From the NCBI GenBank assembly GCA_025618425.1, contig CM046839.1, positions 3,447,008 to 3,511,007 of the forward strand: a DNA stretch of 64,000 bases. Direction: 5' to 3'. The notes below the pieces were generated by a model. The model had not been told where the DNA came from. It made no database searches and saw only the letters and a list, made by a program, of their open reading frames with translations. The DNA is from Heliocidaris tuberculata. Lineage: Eukaryota > Echinodermata > Echinoidea > Camarodonta > Echinometridae. A program made the translations under genes and the position numbers. This document shows positions 9,571 through 21,435 of the stretch, piece by piece. Every line of letters begins with the position of its first letter. Position 1 is the stretch's first letter.

Positions 9571-12523
9571 ATTAGAATGAGGATAAGGAATGCAGGCAAT
9601 AGAACCGTATAGGAAATTTTGGTATTCATTTCACTTGGGACAACAATAAGAAAGCATGTTTCATAATACTATTTAGGGAATTAGCCATTGAGGTTTAATG
9701 TTTTTACCCAAAGGTACTATAGCTTCCGTAGCTTAGTTTGAATTTGGAACCTTCCTGCTCCCAGACCACTGACCACAGGGCCATTACGCCTTCAAGATGC
9801 AGGGAATACGGAAAAAGCCATTGAACAAATATTTAATCATTTATTATTTATGTTTACTTTGTCTTCTTAATTCTATATTGCAGGGTTGGCCTGTTCAGTT
9901 GTGCAAAACTGCTTTTCAAAGGCACCCTGCATTAACAAATCATTCCACATGAAACTACAAAATACATAACACTTAGGTAAACATCGTACATTATGAAAGA
10001 AATTGCACTAAGATAAGATAGGAAAATGTCAAAATCTTCCTTACTGAGATTTTAGATCTCATGTAGGCTATAAGCAACTGAGTACTCTAGGGCAATGTGA
10101 GCCTTCCCTATGGAAGAAAAGGCCAAAGCAGCTCTCCACAACAGGGAAGTATTATACATGTATAACCTATAACTCCAATTCTGAGAACAGCGTTGAAGAG
10201 AGGCATACTAAAGCTTTTCGTCTTGCATTCATCAGAGTAAACTGCAATTCTGACATTTTATAGAATGTTTTTCTGACCAGAAGGCTTTTTTACCTCAGTA
10301 ATTTTCATTTTACTACACGTATGACCATTCAACATCAGGAGGATCAAAATTTCTTAAGTTTCATTTCCAACCATAATGTAATTTCTTTTTCAAATATAGG
10401 CGTATTCATAGCTAGGTTTGAAAATGTAGCAGGCCTATGAGAAAAGAAAACACTGATATAACAAGGCCTATATGCAATGCATATATTGATATTGAATTTG
10501 GTATAAATAATCACCCTCTTTGCTTTGGTTAAAGACTAGTAACATTTAGGTAGCCGCAGTCATGCTGGGTAAAGTTGACATGTTGAATTTCATTTTCCTC
10601 ATTTTTCTCCCCAGCCCTTCTGATAGAAAAAGAAATCACTCATGTTTTCATCCAAATCGAATCAACCCTTTCTGGAGCCAGCCAAGTCAATTCTTTCAAT
10701 GACGTTTGAGAAATGAGAAAGAAAATTTGGATAAATTCAAGCAAACATGAAAACATGTAAAAAAGCGAAAGGGAAGCATGTTTTTATGAGTGTGTGATAT
10801 TGTCTGGTTTGTTTAATGATAGTGTGTGGTCTATGACATAGGTCATGTCTACAATCTCAGGGAGTAAATCAGATTAAAATGCTATGAATATTTCATGTTT
10901 GGAATCCATGACTCGGGAGCATTTAATGGCTGGTCTATGTTTGAAGTGTAGATTATGTTTCAGGGGTTTTGTTTGTTTGAAAATAAAAGTAGCAGACTGC
11001 CGCAACATTTTCAAGAGCACTTTCGAAAGGTAATGGGTTTTCTTCTCTCTTGCCTCTCAGTCTGTACATGTAACTCAAATACCGTGAATATCATGATTTC
11101 GCATACATTGGATAGTGTGAATAACACAGCAAATGTCACGTTTATATTCTACTTTCTCACATTTACCTATAACGAGGTTTGGAGCCATACAGGCCTACTC
11201 TCTGTTAACCTAGTTCATTGACTTGAGTCAGACAGAATATAATATATACACAACCTATATTTCCATTACTACCTCATAAAGTACCAATCTCACGTACACT
11301 CTCAATGGAATATTTTGATTCCTGCCATGTTAGCGATGGTTTAATGATAAATGAGGTTCATAAAGAGTTGAACATCCTAAAATATTCACTTGGTGAACAT
11401 TAATCAATCCTAATGTGTATTTAGCCTAAGCCCCTCTGTAAGCTCACCCCTCTTCTACCCATTGACGTCACCCTTCTTCCGGTCCCACATTAATCCCATC
11501 CCAATGCAAAATATTCTGTAATTAAATATTTATTAGTGCTTCTGGCTTCTATTTATAGAGCATTTCTATCCTGTGATTAAACTGTCACAGATGAATTGTC
11601 TGCAGAAATTAAGATTCCTTTACGTCTCGTGGAATATCTTTAGCGGTAAAAAGAAGCAAGCTCATTCTACGATACTCTCATTTGATTTTCAGCTATGCCA
11701 GAATATTCCTTGTATGTAATGAAAAATATGTTGGTTTTTTTTTTAATTAACCCACTGAATGCCAAGTTCAAACTTGGGCTGTGGTCTATGGAAACTGTAA
11801 GAAAATGAAATCATATCAAATGGGTTTACTTTTCTTTCTCTACATATATTGATTTTCATTCACAGACAATCTTTAAAGAGATTATGATTGTGATACTGTA
11901 CACTGGTTCTTTTTCTATTTTCTTCTTTGCATTCCTTCTCATTCATTGTTTTCTTGCTTCTGTATAAAATACAGGTCATATACCACCAAAACTGCTTACA
12001 CATATATATTTCATAAAAGTTGCTGGCGGGATGAAATATGTGTAATTTCAAAACCACATGAATTTGATGGGAATGTGCTCTAGGATTCAGCTTTAACAGT
12101 GACAAGGTAAATCTTTGTGCTAGAGTATAAGGCAGTCTGACTAGAGGTGAACAACAATCTCTTCTCTCATGAACTTCCATCTATGATCACATCATGATGA
12201 ATGAGCTAAGCTTTAGATGAAAATATGTTTTGCTTTCTGAGGAGATGAAATAAAGTGCCTGCCTTGTACAGAATCCTATCGCCCAAGGCTTGGAGTCAGA
12301 AAAACATGACATGAAAAAATGATAACACTCACATTTCCGATTGGTGTTTTGGTGATGAAAATGGCCGAGAATAAGATGGGGGCGGGGAATCATAGATCTA
12401 GTGATCTTTTAAAAAGCATGGGAAAAAATAATCAACTTTACTTCCTCAAATGAGCAATATTTGTAATCCAATTGTTTTAAATACATCCTAATGTTAAAGA
12501 ATGTAACTAACATTAGTCTTTAT

Positions 12524-12919
12524 GTGAAAGAAATGATCACTATGAGACAGTCTAAGCTTTTATTATCCTCCTTTATTTGTCAAGCTTTCGATCTGTGATG
12601 TTCATCAGGACTATAAAAACACAAAACAATGGCTAACATTTACATTGGAATATGCATTTTAATTTCTTTAAATTGTTAATTACTTTGAATTATAATTATC
12701 ATTTTTATTGTTATATTATTGTTATTGTTATCAACATCACCATCATTATTATTATACATTTGTATATCTTTTAAAAAATAAATCAAAGTGTGAAAAATTA
12801 CTTCCATGTCTATGTATTTATACAAATCTATTTCTTCATGAAGATCACAGATCGAAAGCATCATGAATAAAGGAGGACAATAAAAGCTACACCTGTCTCA
12901 TAGTGATCATTTCTTTCAC
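12524..12919. mobile_element. 396-bp inverted-repeat element
   Basis: The ends are GTGAAAGAAATGATCACTAT and its exact reverse complement. Terminal inverted repeats of about 85-90 bases match at nearly 90 percent and share TGAGACAG, AGCTTTTATT, TCCTCCTTTATT and CTTTCGATCTGTGAT. The centre is AT-rich with imperfect ATT/ATC repeats. It has no transposase and is a non-autonomous foldback. No other copy is present in the window. Confidence 0.85.
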
Positions 12920-14213
12920 TATACCTTCCACTAAGCAACTGACCACCAGCATTTTGTTGAATTTCAAATACAAATCAAAATACAAAGAAACATATCATTG
13001 TTTTGACAACAATTACAGGTTACACGGGATTAAAGCTTTATAAAATTTATGCGATAAACAAGTGGTAGCAAAATCAAAATTATTTCACAACATCAAATCG
13101 TCTGTTTGGAGCCAGAAGGGTGTTAACTCTATACTTTAAAACAGAGTTAATGCCCTTCTGGCACCAAACAGATGAAATAAAATAAACAGTAATTAGATAA
13201 ATACTTATTTGTTGTGTCGGAACAATATTTCGTGTTATGACTTTGTATTGTAACACCAGGGTAAAAGTAAAATCAGTGTAATTTGAACAGATTTTGATCA
13301 ACTTATGGCTTATACCTCAGCCAAACGAAACTGACTCCATACCGACAGCAGACTGAATAAAAAATTTCATTACCCCAAATCACAAAGAATCAGCTGGTCT
13401 GGAGTTGGTCGGTATAAAATTGTATATACAACCCAATTGTATATGTATATTCCACAAAAAATGGAAAAGATATAAACATAAGAGGAGGAAATGAAGTCGA
13501 AGAACCTGCATCAAATTCTTAAATTCAAATGATAAATAATTAGAGTTTTACAAGAATTCTAAATTGAAGTTTAGAGAGAACTACATATCGCCTACATATC
13601 CTAAGTATAACTGCAGAATTCTTGCTGTTCATTCTAGATGACGGCATAAAGGCCTCCTCCAGGACATTTCATCTCTCCTCAAAATGTTAGTGACTTCTGA
13701 CAAATAAGCCACTTTGAAAGAGATATGGACTGGCAAATAGCGCAAGAAAACCTCAACTATGATCTAGATTATGGGATTATGATAGACCTACAAACAATCT
13801 TCCATCAGAATCAACTCCGAGATACGGCCTGAGGCAGGCAGACAATATTTTTGTTTGTTCTTACCCACTATACTAAGAGTGGGAGAAAATTTTGGCTAAA
13901 TCTTTGTTTGTTCTCACAGAGCCATGTCTTGAAGATTTAAAGTCATTCAGTCAAACCTAAAAATATTTGGTTGTTTAGATATTGCAATCTAATGTTTCTT
14001 AAATAAACATATTTTTAAAATGCAAGCAAAAAGATGTGCAAATGTTCATTAAAAGGAGAGAAGTGCGTAATTTTGACTGCTACTCCTACCGGGGGTGGTA
14101 GATTTATTTTAACTTGATTTTAGTGGGATTTTAATTGTCATGACAAAATGTACACCTACTGCTGATCGTTGGTTAATGACTGCGCAAAAGTGCCTGCATA
14201 CACGAAAGACATC
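12920..14213 (-). other. InR intron segment
   Basis: No exon is seen. It contains the hairpin at 13101-13172 and otherwise unremarkable AT-rich sequence. Confidence 0.5.
13101..13172. repeat. Hairpin with dispersed GCCAGAAGGG motif
   Basis: Left arm 13101-13130 (TCTGTTTGGAGCCAGAAGGG followed by TGTTAACTCT) pairs with right arm 13143-13172 at 27 of 30 positions across a 12-base loop. Single arms or relatives of this motif occur at 2966-2999, 19769-19785 (inverted), 20404-20425, 27432-27465, 51060-51084 and 51659-51682. Confidence 0.8.
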
Positions 14214-14363
14214 TGGGCCTTCTTGCATGAAAAGTTGCGATCAAACGCAACTCAAAAAAATTAAACGCAACTTGATTTTCAACCAATCAGGATCACATAT
14301 TTAGGACTTGCGTTTAATTTTTTGATTTGCGATTAAACGCAACTTTTTAGGCAAGAGGGCCCT
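14214..14363. mobile_element. Foldback MITE with GGGCCC-like ends (copy 2)
   Basis: A 150-bp inverted repeat starting GGGCCTTCTTGCATGAAAAG and ending in GGCAAGAGGGCCC. The arms carry GTTGCGATCAAACGCAACT-type words and the centre has CCAATCA. Same terminal architecture as the elements at 3.3 and 50.2 kb. Confidence 0.85.
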
Positions 14364-15300
14364 GGGCAAACACCAATGAAATGCTGCAGTTTAAAATTTG
14401 TAATGACAAATAAAATCTTTTCACTAAAATCAAAACAAAACAATTCTCAGAATACCAGCCCTGTGCTTTTCACTATCATGAGCATATATGCTCTTTTACT
14501 TTTAATACATTAAATAATAATCATTCTAATTTTTGAATCTTCTGAACAGGTTTACATATACAATTTAACAAATGAAATAAATAGTAGGTTTGAATATAGT
14601 TTGTAATTTCAAAATCTAAATTGGTTTCAAATGACGAGTGGCCTTCAAGTTCCAGTGTGACTTTAAGAGCATTCTAATAATTCTTATCACCCTGAATTGG
14701 AGCAGACAAGAGACTAAAATGGGACTTGACATTGAAAGCTTGTGGAAGAGATGAAGAGAGGAGAGCTCACAGCAACCAACCCATGCAATCCAGGTCAGTT
14801 GCCTATCTGCTTGCATGGATGCATCTCCACTAAAGATCTTGTTCTCTCACACAAGTTTTCTGGAAAATTTTCGAAATAATTTTCTTGAAAACACATCAAA
14901 CACACACACAAAAAAAAAAAACTGCCATCATCTAATGGCTCCTCTAAAAAAATTCAGGAAGATTCATAACTATAGAATATTCCTGCAAAACAATCACAGA
15001 TGAGGAGTAATGAAATTTGCATGTCCACCTCTTTTCTCTTAGCTATTGCATGACAAATTTTCATGTTAAATCTTTGTGTTTGAATTTCAATTATACAGAG
15101 CCATTCCCAAGAAGTTGACAGTTTCACCTAAAAAGTAAGAATACTGTGACATTCACAAGAAATATTGAAGCAGAATTCCTGTGCGCATTTTATAACTTCT
15201 TCACATTTCTTCTTGCTCGTTTATTAAAAGTTAGTTGTAGTGTGAATAGAGCTGACCAGGGTTCCATCTTAATCCAGCCCATTAAAAAACATATCGAGCA

Positions 15301-15326
15301 CCCCCCCCCCCCCCCCCCCCCCCCCC
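15301..15326. repeat. C26 homopolymer
   Basis: Twenty-six consecutive C residues, then A and CCC. Such runs are frequent in this window and are also prone to length errors in assemblies. Confidence 0.95.
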
Positions 15327-16367
15327 ACCCTTTCTTCCATATACCAAATTGAATCTTCTGGAAGAGGAGTTTGCTTTTCAAGTCCAAAACAAATCATAAA
15401 TCAGCGCTTAGAAAGCATCAGTGAAAGTGACATTTCTTGGGCCGTAAGCTTTCATGGGGGGTAGGACTGGAGTCAACAGCTGCCCCTGTTGTTTGTTCCA
15501 TGTCCCTCCTCCACAGTTCACCTGCATGGAAGGAGGAGGAGGAGGGGGGGGGGGGCATGTGGAGGCAAGTTGAAGGTATTTTGTTGTCGCTGCTCTTTAA
15601 ATCTATATCTGAGCTGCCATTGCTCGGACCGACTTGGATTTTTCTGTCTCTTTGTCTTTCTTTTACATCAATGTCTGTCAGAGTTTGAGGAAAGTGAAGT
15701 AAAGGGAACAGAGGACAAGGGGCACGTTTGATACAGATTAGGTATATTGGGGTAACCTGCAGGTAACATGGAGGTAACATAAGGTGTGGTATGTCACATG
15801 TGAAGATAAAATTTCTTCCCTGCTTCTACTTTTTTTCCTTTTAAAAAATATTCTTCAATGCTTTTCCTCTATTCTTAATATGTTTTTGTTACTCGTCTTT
15901 TTTCTCTTCTTGTTCTACCATAGCACTTTGCATCTTTACCACCGTATGATGTTTACTAGCTTGTGTATATACTAACAGGACATCTGATGTGGTCCTCTCT
16001 TTAGTTGATTGTGTGAGGGTGATGAGTGTATAATTAAAAGATTTACATATTTGCTGCTATACCGTCAAATGCGCTATTCCACTTATTTTTTTCTTGACAT
16101 CCTTGTGAGGGCAAATATCTTGCTTCATGACCAGGTAATGGCATCGGACACATACAGAGTATATAATAGGTCTCCATGTTACCATCGAGGTCAATACACT
16201 AGGCTTCCCTTCACAAATCTAAATTCACTTTCCCAGAAACCACATTGGTCATTTCAACAAAAGGTCAGGCGTACTGAAACTCAATGCAAATATGAGGCTG
16301 GTGATAATTTCTTTCATGGTTGAATTACATTTCTTGGAAAGTGGGAGATGAACTAGACACAAGCATC

Positions 16368-16424
16368 ATACCTTTTGTCTTATTCACGAGACTTCATACC
16401 TTTTGTCTTATTCAAGAGTCTTCG
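16368..16424. repeat. Short tandem duplication
   Basis: CATACCTTTTGTCTTATTCA followed by a GAG-containing tail occurs twice in direct succession (about 29-base unit) with two substitutions. Confidence 0.8.
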
Positions 16425-17053
16425 GGCTGAATAAACTCTCGCAAATCATCATTTCATTCAGTTTTGCTATTTCTAGTGATGTGATTTAGACATTTCAAAA
16501 TAAATGTGTTTCCTCTTAGAAGCAAAACAAAGAACACACAACAAAGAGTTTCATTTCTCTTTCATCTTTTGTGGCTTTGAAACAGAATTAAAAATATGAT
16601 TAACATCACAGATTGTTCTTCTATATCATATAGTGTTGGTTTTTATTTCAAACTAAACCAAATAAAATAAGAATATTATGCTGTTGAGAAATGACCATTG
16701 CTTTTGGTTGGAAGGGTGTTCATTTGAATTTCCTATCAATTCCTTAAAAAATATATATTCAATATATCGTACTTTTATGAGGAAACATCAATTGGAGGAC
16801 CTAACTTTCTTATTTTTGTAAGTAGGCTCGATATAGGATAAAGGAAATGGCAACATACTACATTAATGATAACACATTGACAGACCAGCTTCCCTTTCTC
16901 CATTTCTTTTCATATTCTCATGAATGAAACAAAAGCTCCACCTTGATTCAAAACATGTCCCGTCTTATTTCAGTACTCCCGATGTATGTTGTATGTGAGG
17001 AGAGAGATGGTCTAATCATTACAGGTCTCAGTCAAGTAGTTCATGTTTACTAC

Positions 17054-17390
17054 GCCGGATAACGTTCCAGCCTCGTGGGATGCCATCCATCAACATCACG
17101 CTTCCACGGGTAACGTTCACGGGGAGTTTGTCGGTTGGTGCAGAGTCATCGTGCAGTGGGAGTGAACGTTACAGCTAGGATAGCCTAAGGTGTTGAGGTA
17201 ATCATAAACAAACAGAGGATAACTGCAATAGTAGAAGTACTTGTACCAACACTGGGCCATGCCCTGTGATGCCACGTCAGGCAGTGAAGCGAAAGCAGGG
17301 TTTTTCGAGCCGGCCACCTTCCCTTGTGGAGAATGTTGATGTGCATAGCATCAGTAATGGAGGAGCCTATTCTCGGAGCCCTACACACCT
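17054..17390. other. GC-richer unique island in intron
   Basis: CpG-containing, non-repetitive sequence with repeated AACGTT words (ATAACGTTCC, GTAACGTTCAC and GAACGTTAC). No convincing coding frame: the minus frames at 17117-17388 lack homology that I recognise. Possible regulatory element, inference only. Confidence 0.35.
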
Positions 17391-18837
17391 ATGATCATTC
17401 TACTACCATCATTAACAAAGAAAGAAAGAAAAACAATACCTAAAGCTGTGAATGACCCCCCCCCCTCAAGTAAAATTAAAATTCTGTGCCTCGCATGATA
17501 CTATCACATTGCATCAAGACACTATCTAAAGTAATTAAATTCCACACCAAGAAACAATTCAGAAAAAACCTTTCTTTCCACTCACTCCTGGAAAATTCCT
17601 TAATCTGAAAATATTTAAGTTCTGGATATAGAATTGCCTGTAATACAAGTAGGAATAATATAAAAGTACTGTATATCTGTTTGTATTTTTCAAAACATCT
17701 TCTTTCTAGATTTAGCTGTAGTGGAAATGTGAAGCTCTATAATGGAATACTATTATCACTATGGTAACGAACAGGATTCAAGAATGTTGTTCTCATCCAC
17801 CAACTTGTTTACATCTTCTGGCTACCGGTGATTGTGACGTCAATCCCTAACTTGTAGAGGGATTTGTATTATCATCCAACAAATTAACCTTTTCAGTCTC
17901 GCTCTCTTGCATCCTGCCATGATATAGGCACATGGTGGACTAATCGGTAGCGACAGCAAGATGTGACATGTAAACTTCTCGGAATGAAACACGGGTGATT
18001 ATCAGGATTGATATAAACATGGTTCTCCGTTATTTTCCGTTGTTATACATTCTCCTTCAATTACAAGATGAAAAACCTGATATTAGCCATAAGCAGCATT
18101 TAAGACATGGATTTTTCGATCAGGAGGAAACATTTTTTTGATGCTCAAGACAATGAAAGACATGGATATGTGGGTGTGTGCAAAGAAAAAGGAGATAAAC
18201 AAGATGAAGAGGAGTGAATAGAACTGGTGAAGGATCTAACATAAATATATGATGTACAACAGGAAATAATAAGTTAGTGTGTCAAAGAAGTGGCTAAGAT
18301 AGAAACAAACATGAAGGAAAAAGAAAAAGCTGATGTGCAACAGATTTTAGTCACAAGGATTTGAAATGGTCTATACGAGGCACAAATTAAAGTATAACAT
18401 CTGAATAACAACAAATAATTCCTTTAATATCAACTTGCATAATGAGCAAAATTTGATCTGGAACAAAGATTTCAAAATTCTGTATTTACATATCTCTGTC
18501 AGTAACATTTGTAAGGATTACCATGTTTATCACGAATGTACATGTAAAATCCATTGATTCCCTTTTGTAGAAAAACACATGAAAGCAACTCCTTACAATT
18601 CTTTCGATATGCTCTCACTTCTTAGTAATCTCATTTTTGAAGAGAAATGAATTTCAACTTTCCTTTCTCTTTACAAAATAACCATACCTAAAAGATCGGG
18701 GGAAACCCCTACATAATCTACTCTCATCTTACTTCAATCTTCATAAGATGTGAATCTATAATATGAAATAATACTGAATGAAGGCTATTTTTTAGAGTTA
18801 ACACCTTCCTCAATCAATATTCTATTTGTTTCCTTTT

Positions 18838-19165
18838 TCATCTCTCTTTCTCTCTCTCTCTCTCTCTCTTCAACTGTATATTGATTTCAGAAATAATTCC
18901 TTCCCTCCAGCAATATTCCATTAGTTCCCCCCCCCCCTCTAAATTTTATGTCTCTCTCTCTAGCTTTTTTTTTTATCATTCTCTATCTTTCTCTATCTCT
19001 CTCTCTCTCTCTCTCTCTACCTTTCACTCTCTTCAATAATGATTTGCTGTCTTGTTATCTCAATTTCTCTGAATCTCCTAGTACCCTACCCTCCCTCTCT
19101 CTCTCTCTCTCTTTCTCGTACCCTTTAGTATCTCTTCACACACCATCTCTCTATCTCCTCTCTAC
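18838..19165. repeat. Cluster of (CT)n tracts
   Basis: Three separate CT runs (about 18838-18870, 18947-19020 and 19085-19165) are interspersed with unique sequence, plus a C9-10 run near 18924. They create spurious Ser/Leu-rich open frames. Confidence 0.85.
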
Positions 19166-19924
19166 AGGTTTACATTCCAATTCCAATTTCTGACATTTAT
19201 TACAAGGAACAAACAAGGAAAATGTGGTATTAATACTTAATGCATACCTGGCATATAAAATGATTTATGTTTAATTTATTTACTGGGAAGTTGTTTTTCC
19301 TTGCCAGAACATCCATCTCCCTGGCTATGTGGTGGCTCTGGGGGTGGATGGACGAACGGAAATGTTCCTAATGAAGGCTTGGCTGTACCCCGCCCCCACA
19401 AAAATCAATGCCTTAAGTGTCCTTTTCCTAAGAGATTAGACGGAAACACTTTGAAAACAAGACAAGCGTTGATGTCTACCAAAGTGCACTGGCACAACAG
19501 TATTCCTTACTTTATCTTCAGTAAATAGAATGATGACATGGAGGTTTGGTATATAGGTACCAGGAACAGATGTGGGTGGTTTAAATAAAGCAAGTGGATG
19601 AAATCAAATAAACATAAACTTGTCAGAGTTGTGATTTTTTATCAGGGAGCTCATCCTTGAACAGTTAGAAATGATAATCCCCTGTCACAGACTTTTCATA
19701 AAGACGTAGCCAAATTACAACAACTTGTCTGCTCAGGGCAAGAATGCCATTAATTATACAACTTACTATGCCCTTCTGTCTCTCAACTTACTTGATCAAT
19801 ATAGCTACCTGTATCTATCATGAAACAAACATGCTCTTGAATGACCAATCACCCACTCTTTGTGCATAAAAGTGGTATTTTCAATAGCACAAACGTGATC
19901 CTCAAGCTATGTCTGGCCAATGAC

Positions 19925-20392
19925 AATAGCTACGTTCATACGGAACTTGTGGTTTCGAAACTTTAAGTTAACGAAACCACGACTCACTAACCGCAACAAG
20001 GGTTCACAAAAGCCCAAAACAACGAGCTGAAACTACAAGCTCCAATTGCGTGCATAGTACACATACAGATCCTGTGTTCATAATTTGCGCAAAGGGTATG
20101 ACCCGGAAGTTTAACATGAACAGCAAGGTCACTGTTAACCAAAAGCCTGCGAAACTTAAAGTTTATTCCGTTTCACATGGTCCGAAAGTGTGATGGAGGA
20201 CCACTCACTGCTCGTGGTTTCAGCATGAACCACGAGCTCGCTTGTGGTTCTAGAACTACAAGTAAACTTCAAGTTTCAAAACTACGAGTCCGTTCATACG
20301 GTCTGAAACTACAAGATAACTACAAGTTAACTTAAAGTTTTGAAACTACAAGCGAAACTTAAAGTTTAGCTCCCATCATGTGAACCTGACTA
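19925..20392 (+). mobile_element. GAAACTACAAG-family inverted-repeat element, solo copy
   Basis: This 468-bp element has CATACGG..CTTGTGGTTTCGAAACTTTAAGTT at its left end (given here in two parts) and a related inverted end with AACTTAAAGTTTTGAAACTA. It ends GTGAACCTGACTA. The interior holds GCTCGTGGTTTCAGCATGAA and CACAGATCCTGTGTTCAT-like words. It is clearly homologous along its whole length to 60818-61366. No transposase. Confidence 0.85.
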
Positions 20393-21350
20393 ATATCTTT
20401 TATTGAGAGCCAGAAGGGCATTGATTGATGTAAGTTAAAGGTAACAGATAGTTTTGGGAAGCTCTCAAAAACTTTTCGTGAGATTTCTTTGATTTTACGT
20501 AATGAATAGCAGTGTACTAACATAACTAAGATGCTGTGAAGTTTTTTCCTCCTCAAGTGAAATATTTATCGAATGAGAGGTGAAAAGTAATAAAAATCCC
20601 TGGCCCAAAAAAGAGGGGATGTAAATTCAGACAACGGCCACACACATTACGCACATGGGGATTGCTGTGTGTTATAGAATACGCTACACACAGTGCGAAG
20701 CGCTGGGTTTATTGTGCGGGGAACCTTCGGGTGGATATGGTCTTAGCGTGAGGCAGTGAAAAGCCGTTACCAAGCGTTTCTTACAGATATTTACACTAAA
20801 ATTTGTTCGAAATCGTGAATAGAATATTAAATAATCTCGTACATGTGTCTTATGATAAAAGAAGAATAGTATGTGACTATGTTAGATCAGTTTCTTGCCA
20901 GTATGTTTTTGCTACCGAGACTGTCTGTGAGCTTTAACACCGTTCTGGCATTGAAAAGACAATATAAGATCCCTGAAGTCACACAATATTCTATTTTCTC
21001 AATGTACTCTGACCTCAAAATATTCAAGTTTTTTTTTTTAGGTTTGCCTTTGTAACCTCATTAGGAAAAATAATATACATGTATGCCCTATTTTGTATCT
21101 GTTATTGTTAGTATTTCAGTTGTGTTTGTTTCTGATTCTTGTTATGATCAATAAAGGTGGTTCTTTAAGTTGCATGTTTACGTTGTCTATTATATTCAGC
21201 AACGTACATGAACCTGGAAGCAGGTATAGGCCTGATTTTAGGATTGTTGTTCAACCTAGATAGATGGGTACAATGACATTCGTTAGGTGTGACACCATGC
21301 TGCTAGAGATCAATGTTAGGCCATACCAAGATGACAGCCAAAGACAACTC

Positions 21351-21435
21351 TTGCTCTCTCACTCTCCATCTCTCTCTCTCTTGCTCTCTCTCTCTTCCTC
21401 CTCTCTCTCTCTCTCTCCTCCTCTCTTTCTCTCCC
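21351..21435. repeat. (CT)n microsatellite
   Basis: An interrupted CT/TCC pyrimidine tract of about 85 bases on the plus strand. Confidence 0.9.

Larger units (their letters stand above)
8293..12523 (-). other. InR intron segment; repeats only
   Basis: No exon is recognised. It contains a G-quadruplex-type run (8566-8606), a perfect 21-base palindrome centred near 8951, and a GA minisatellite (9418-9570). A stretch at 9726-9795 looked weakly tRNA-like but was not accepted. Confidence 0.55.
14364..19924 (-). other. InR intron segment
   Basis: No exon is recognised. Contents: a C26 homopolymer at 15301-15326, a G-rich GGA patch near 15532-15556, a tandem duplication at 16368-16424, a GC-richer island at 17054-17390, a C run near 17457, and CT tracts at 18838-19165. 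Confidence 0.5.

Noticed and set aside
9726..9795. tRNA-like stretch
   Set aside because: It has a weak resemblance to an A box, but no consistent B box or clover-leaf pairing.
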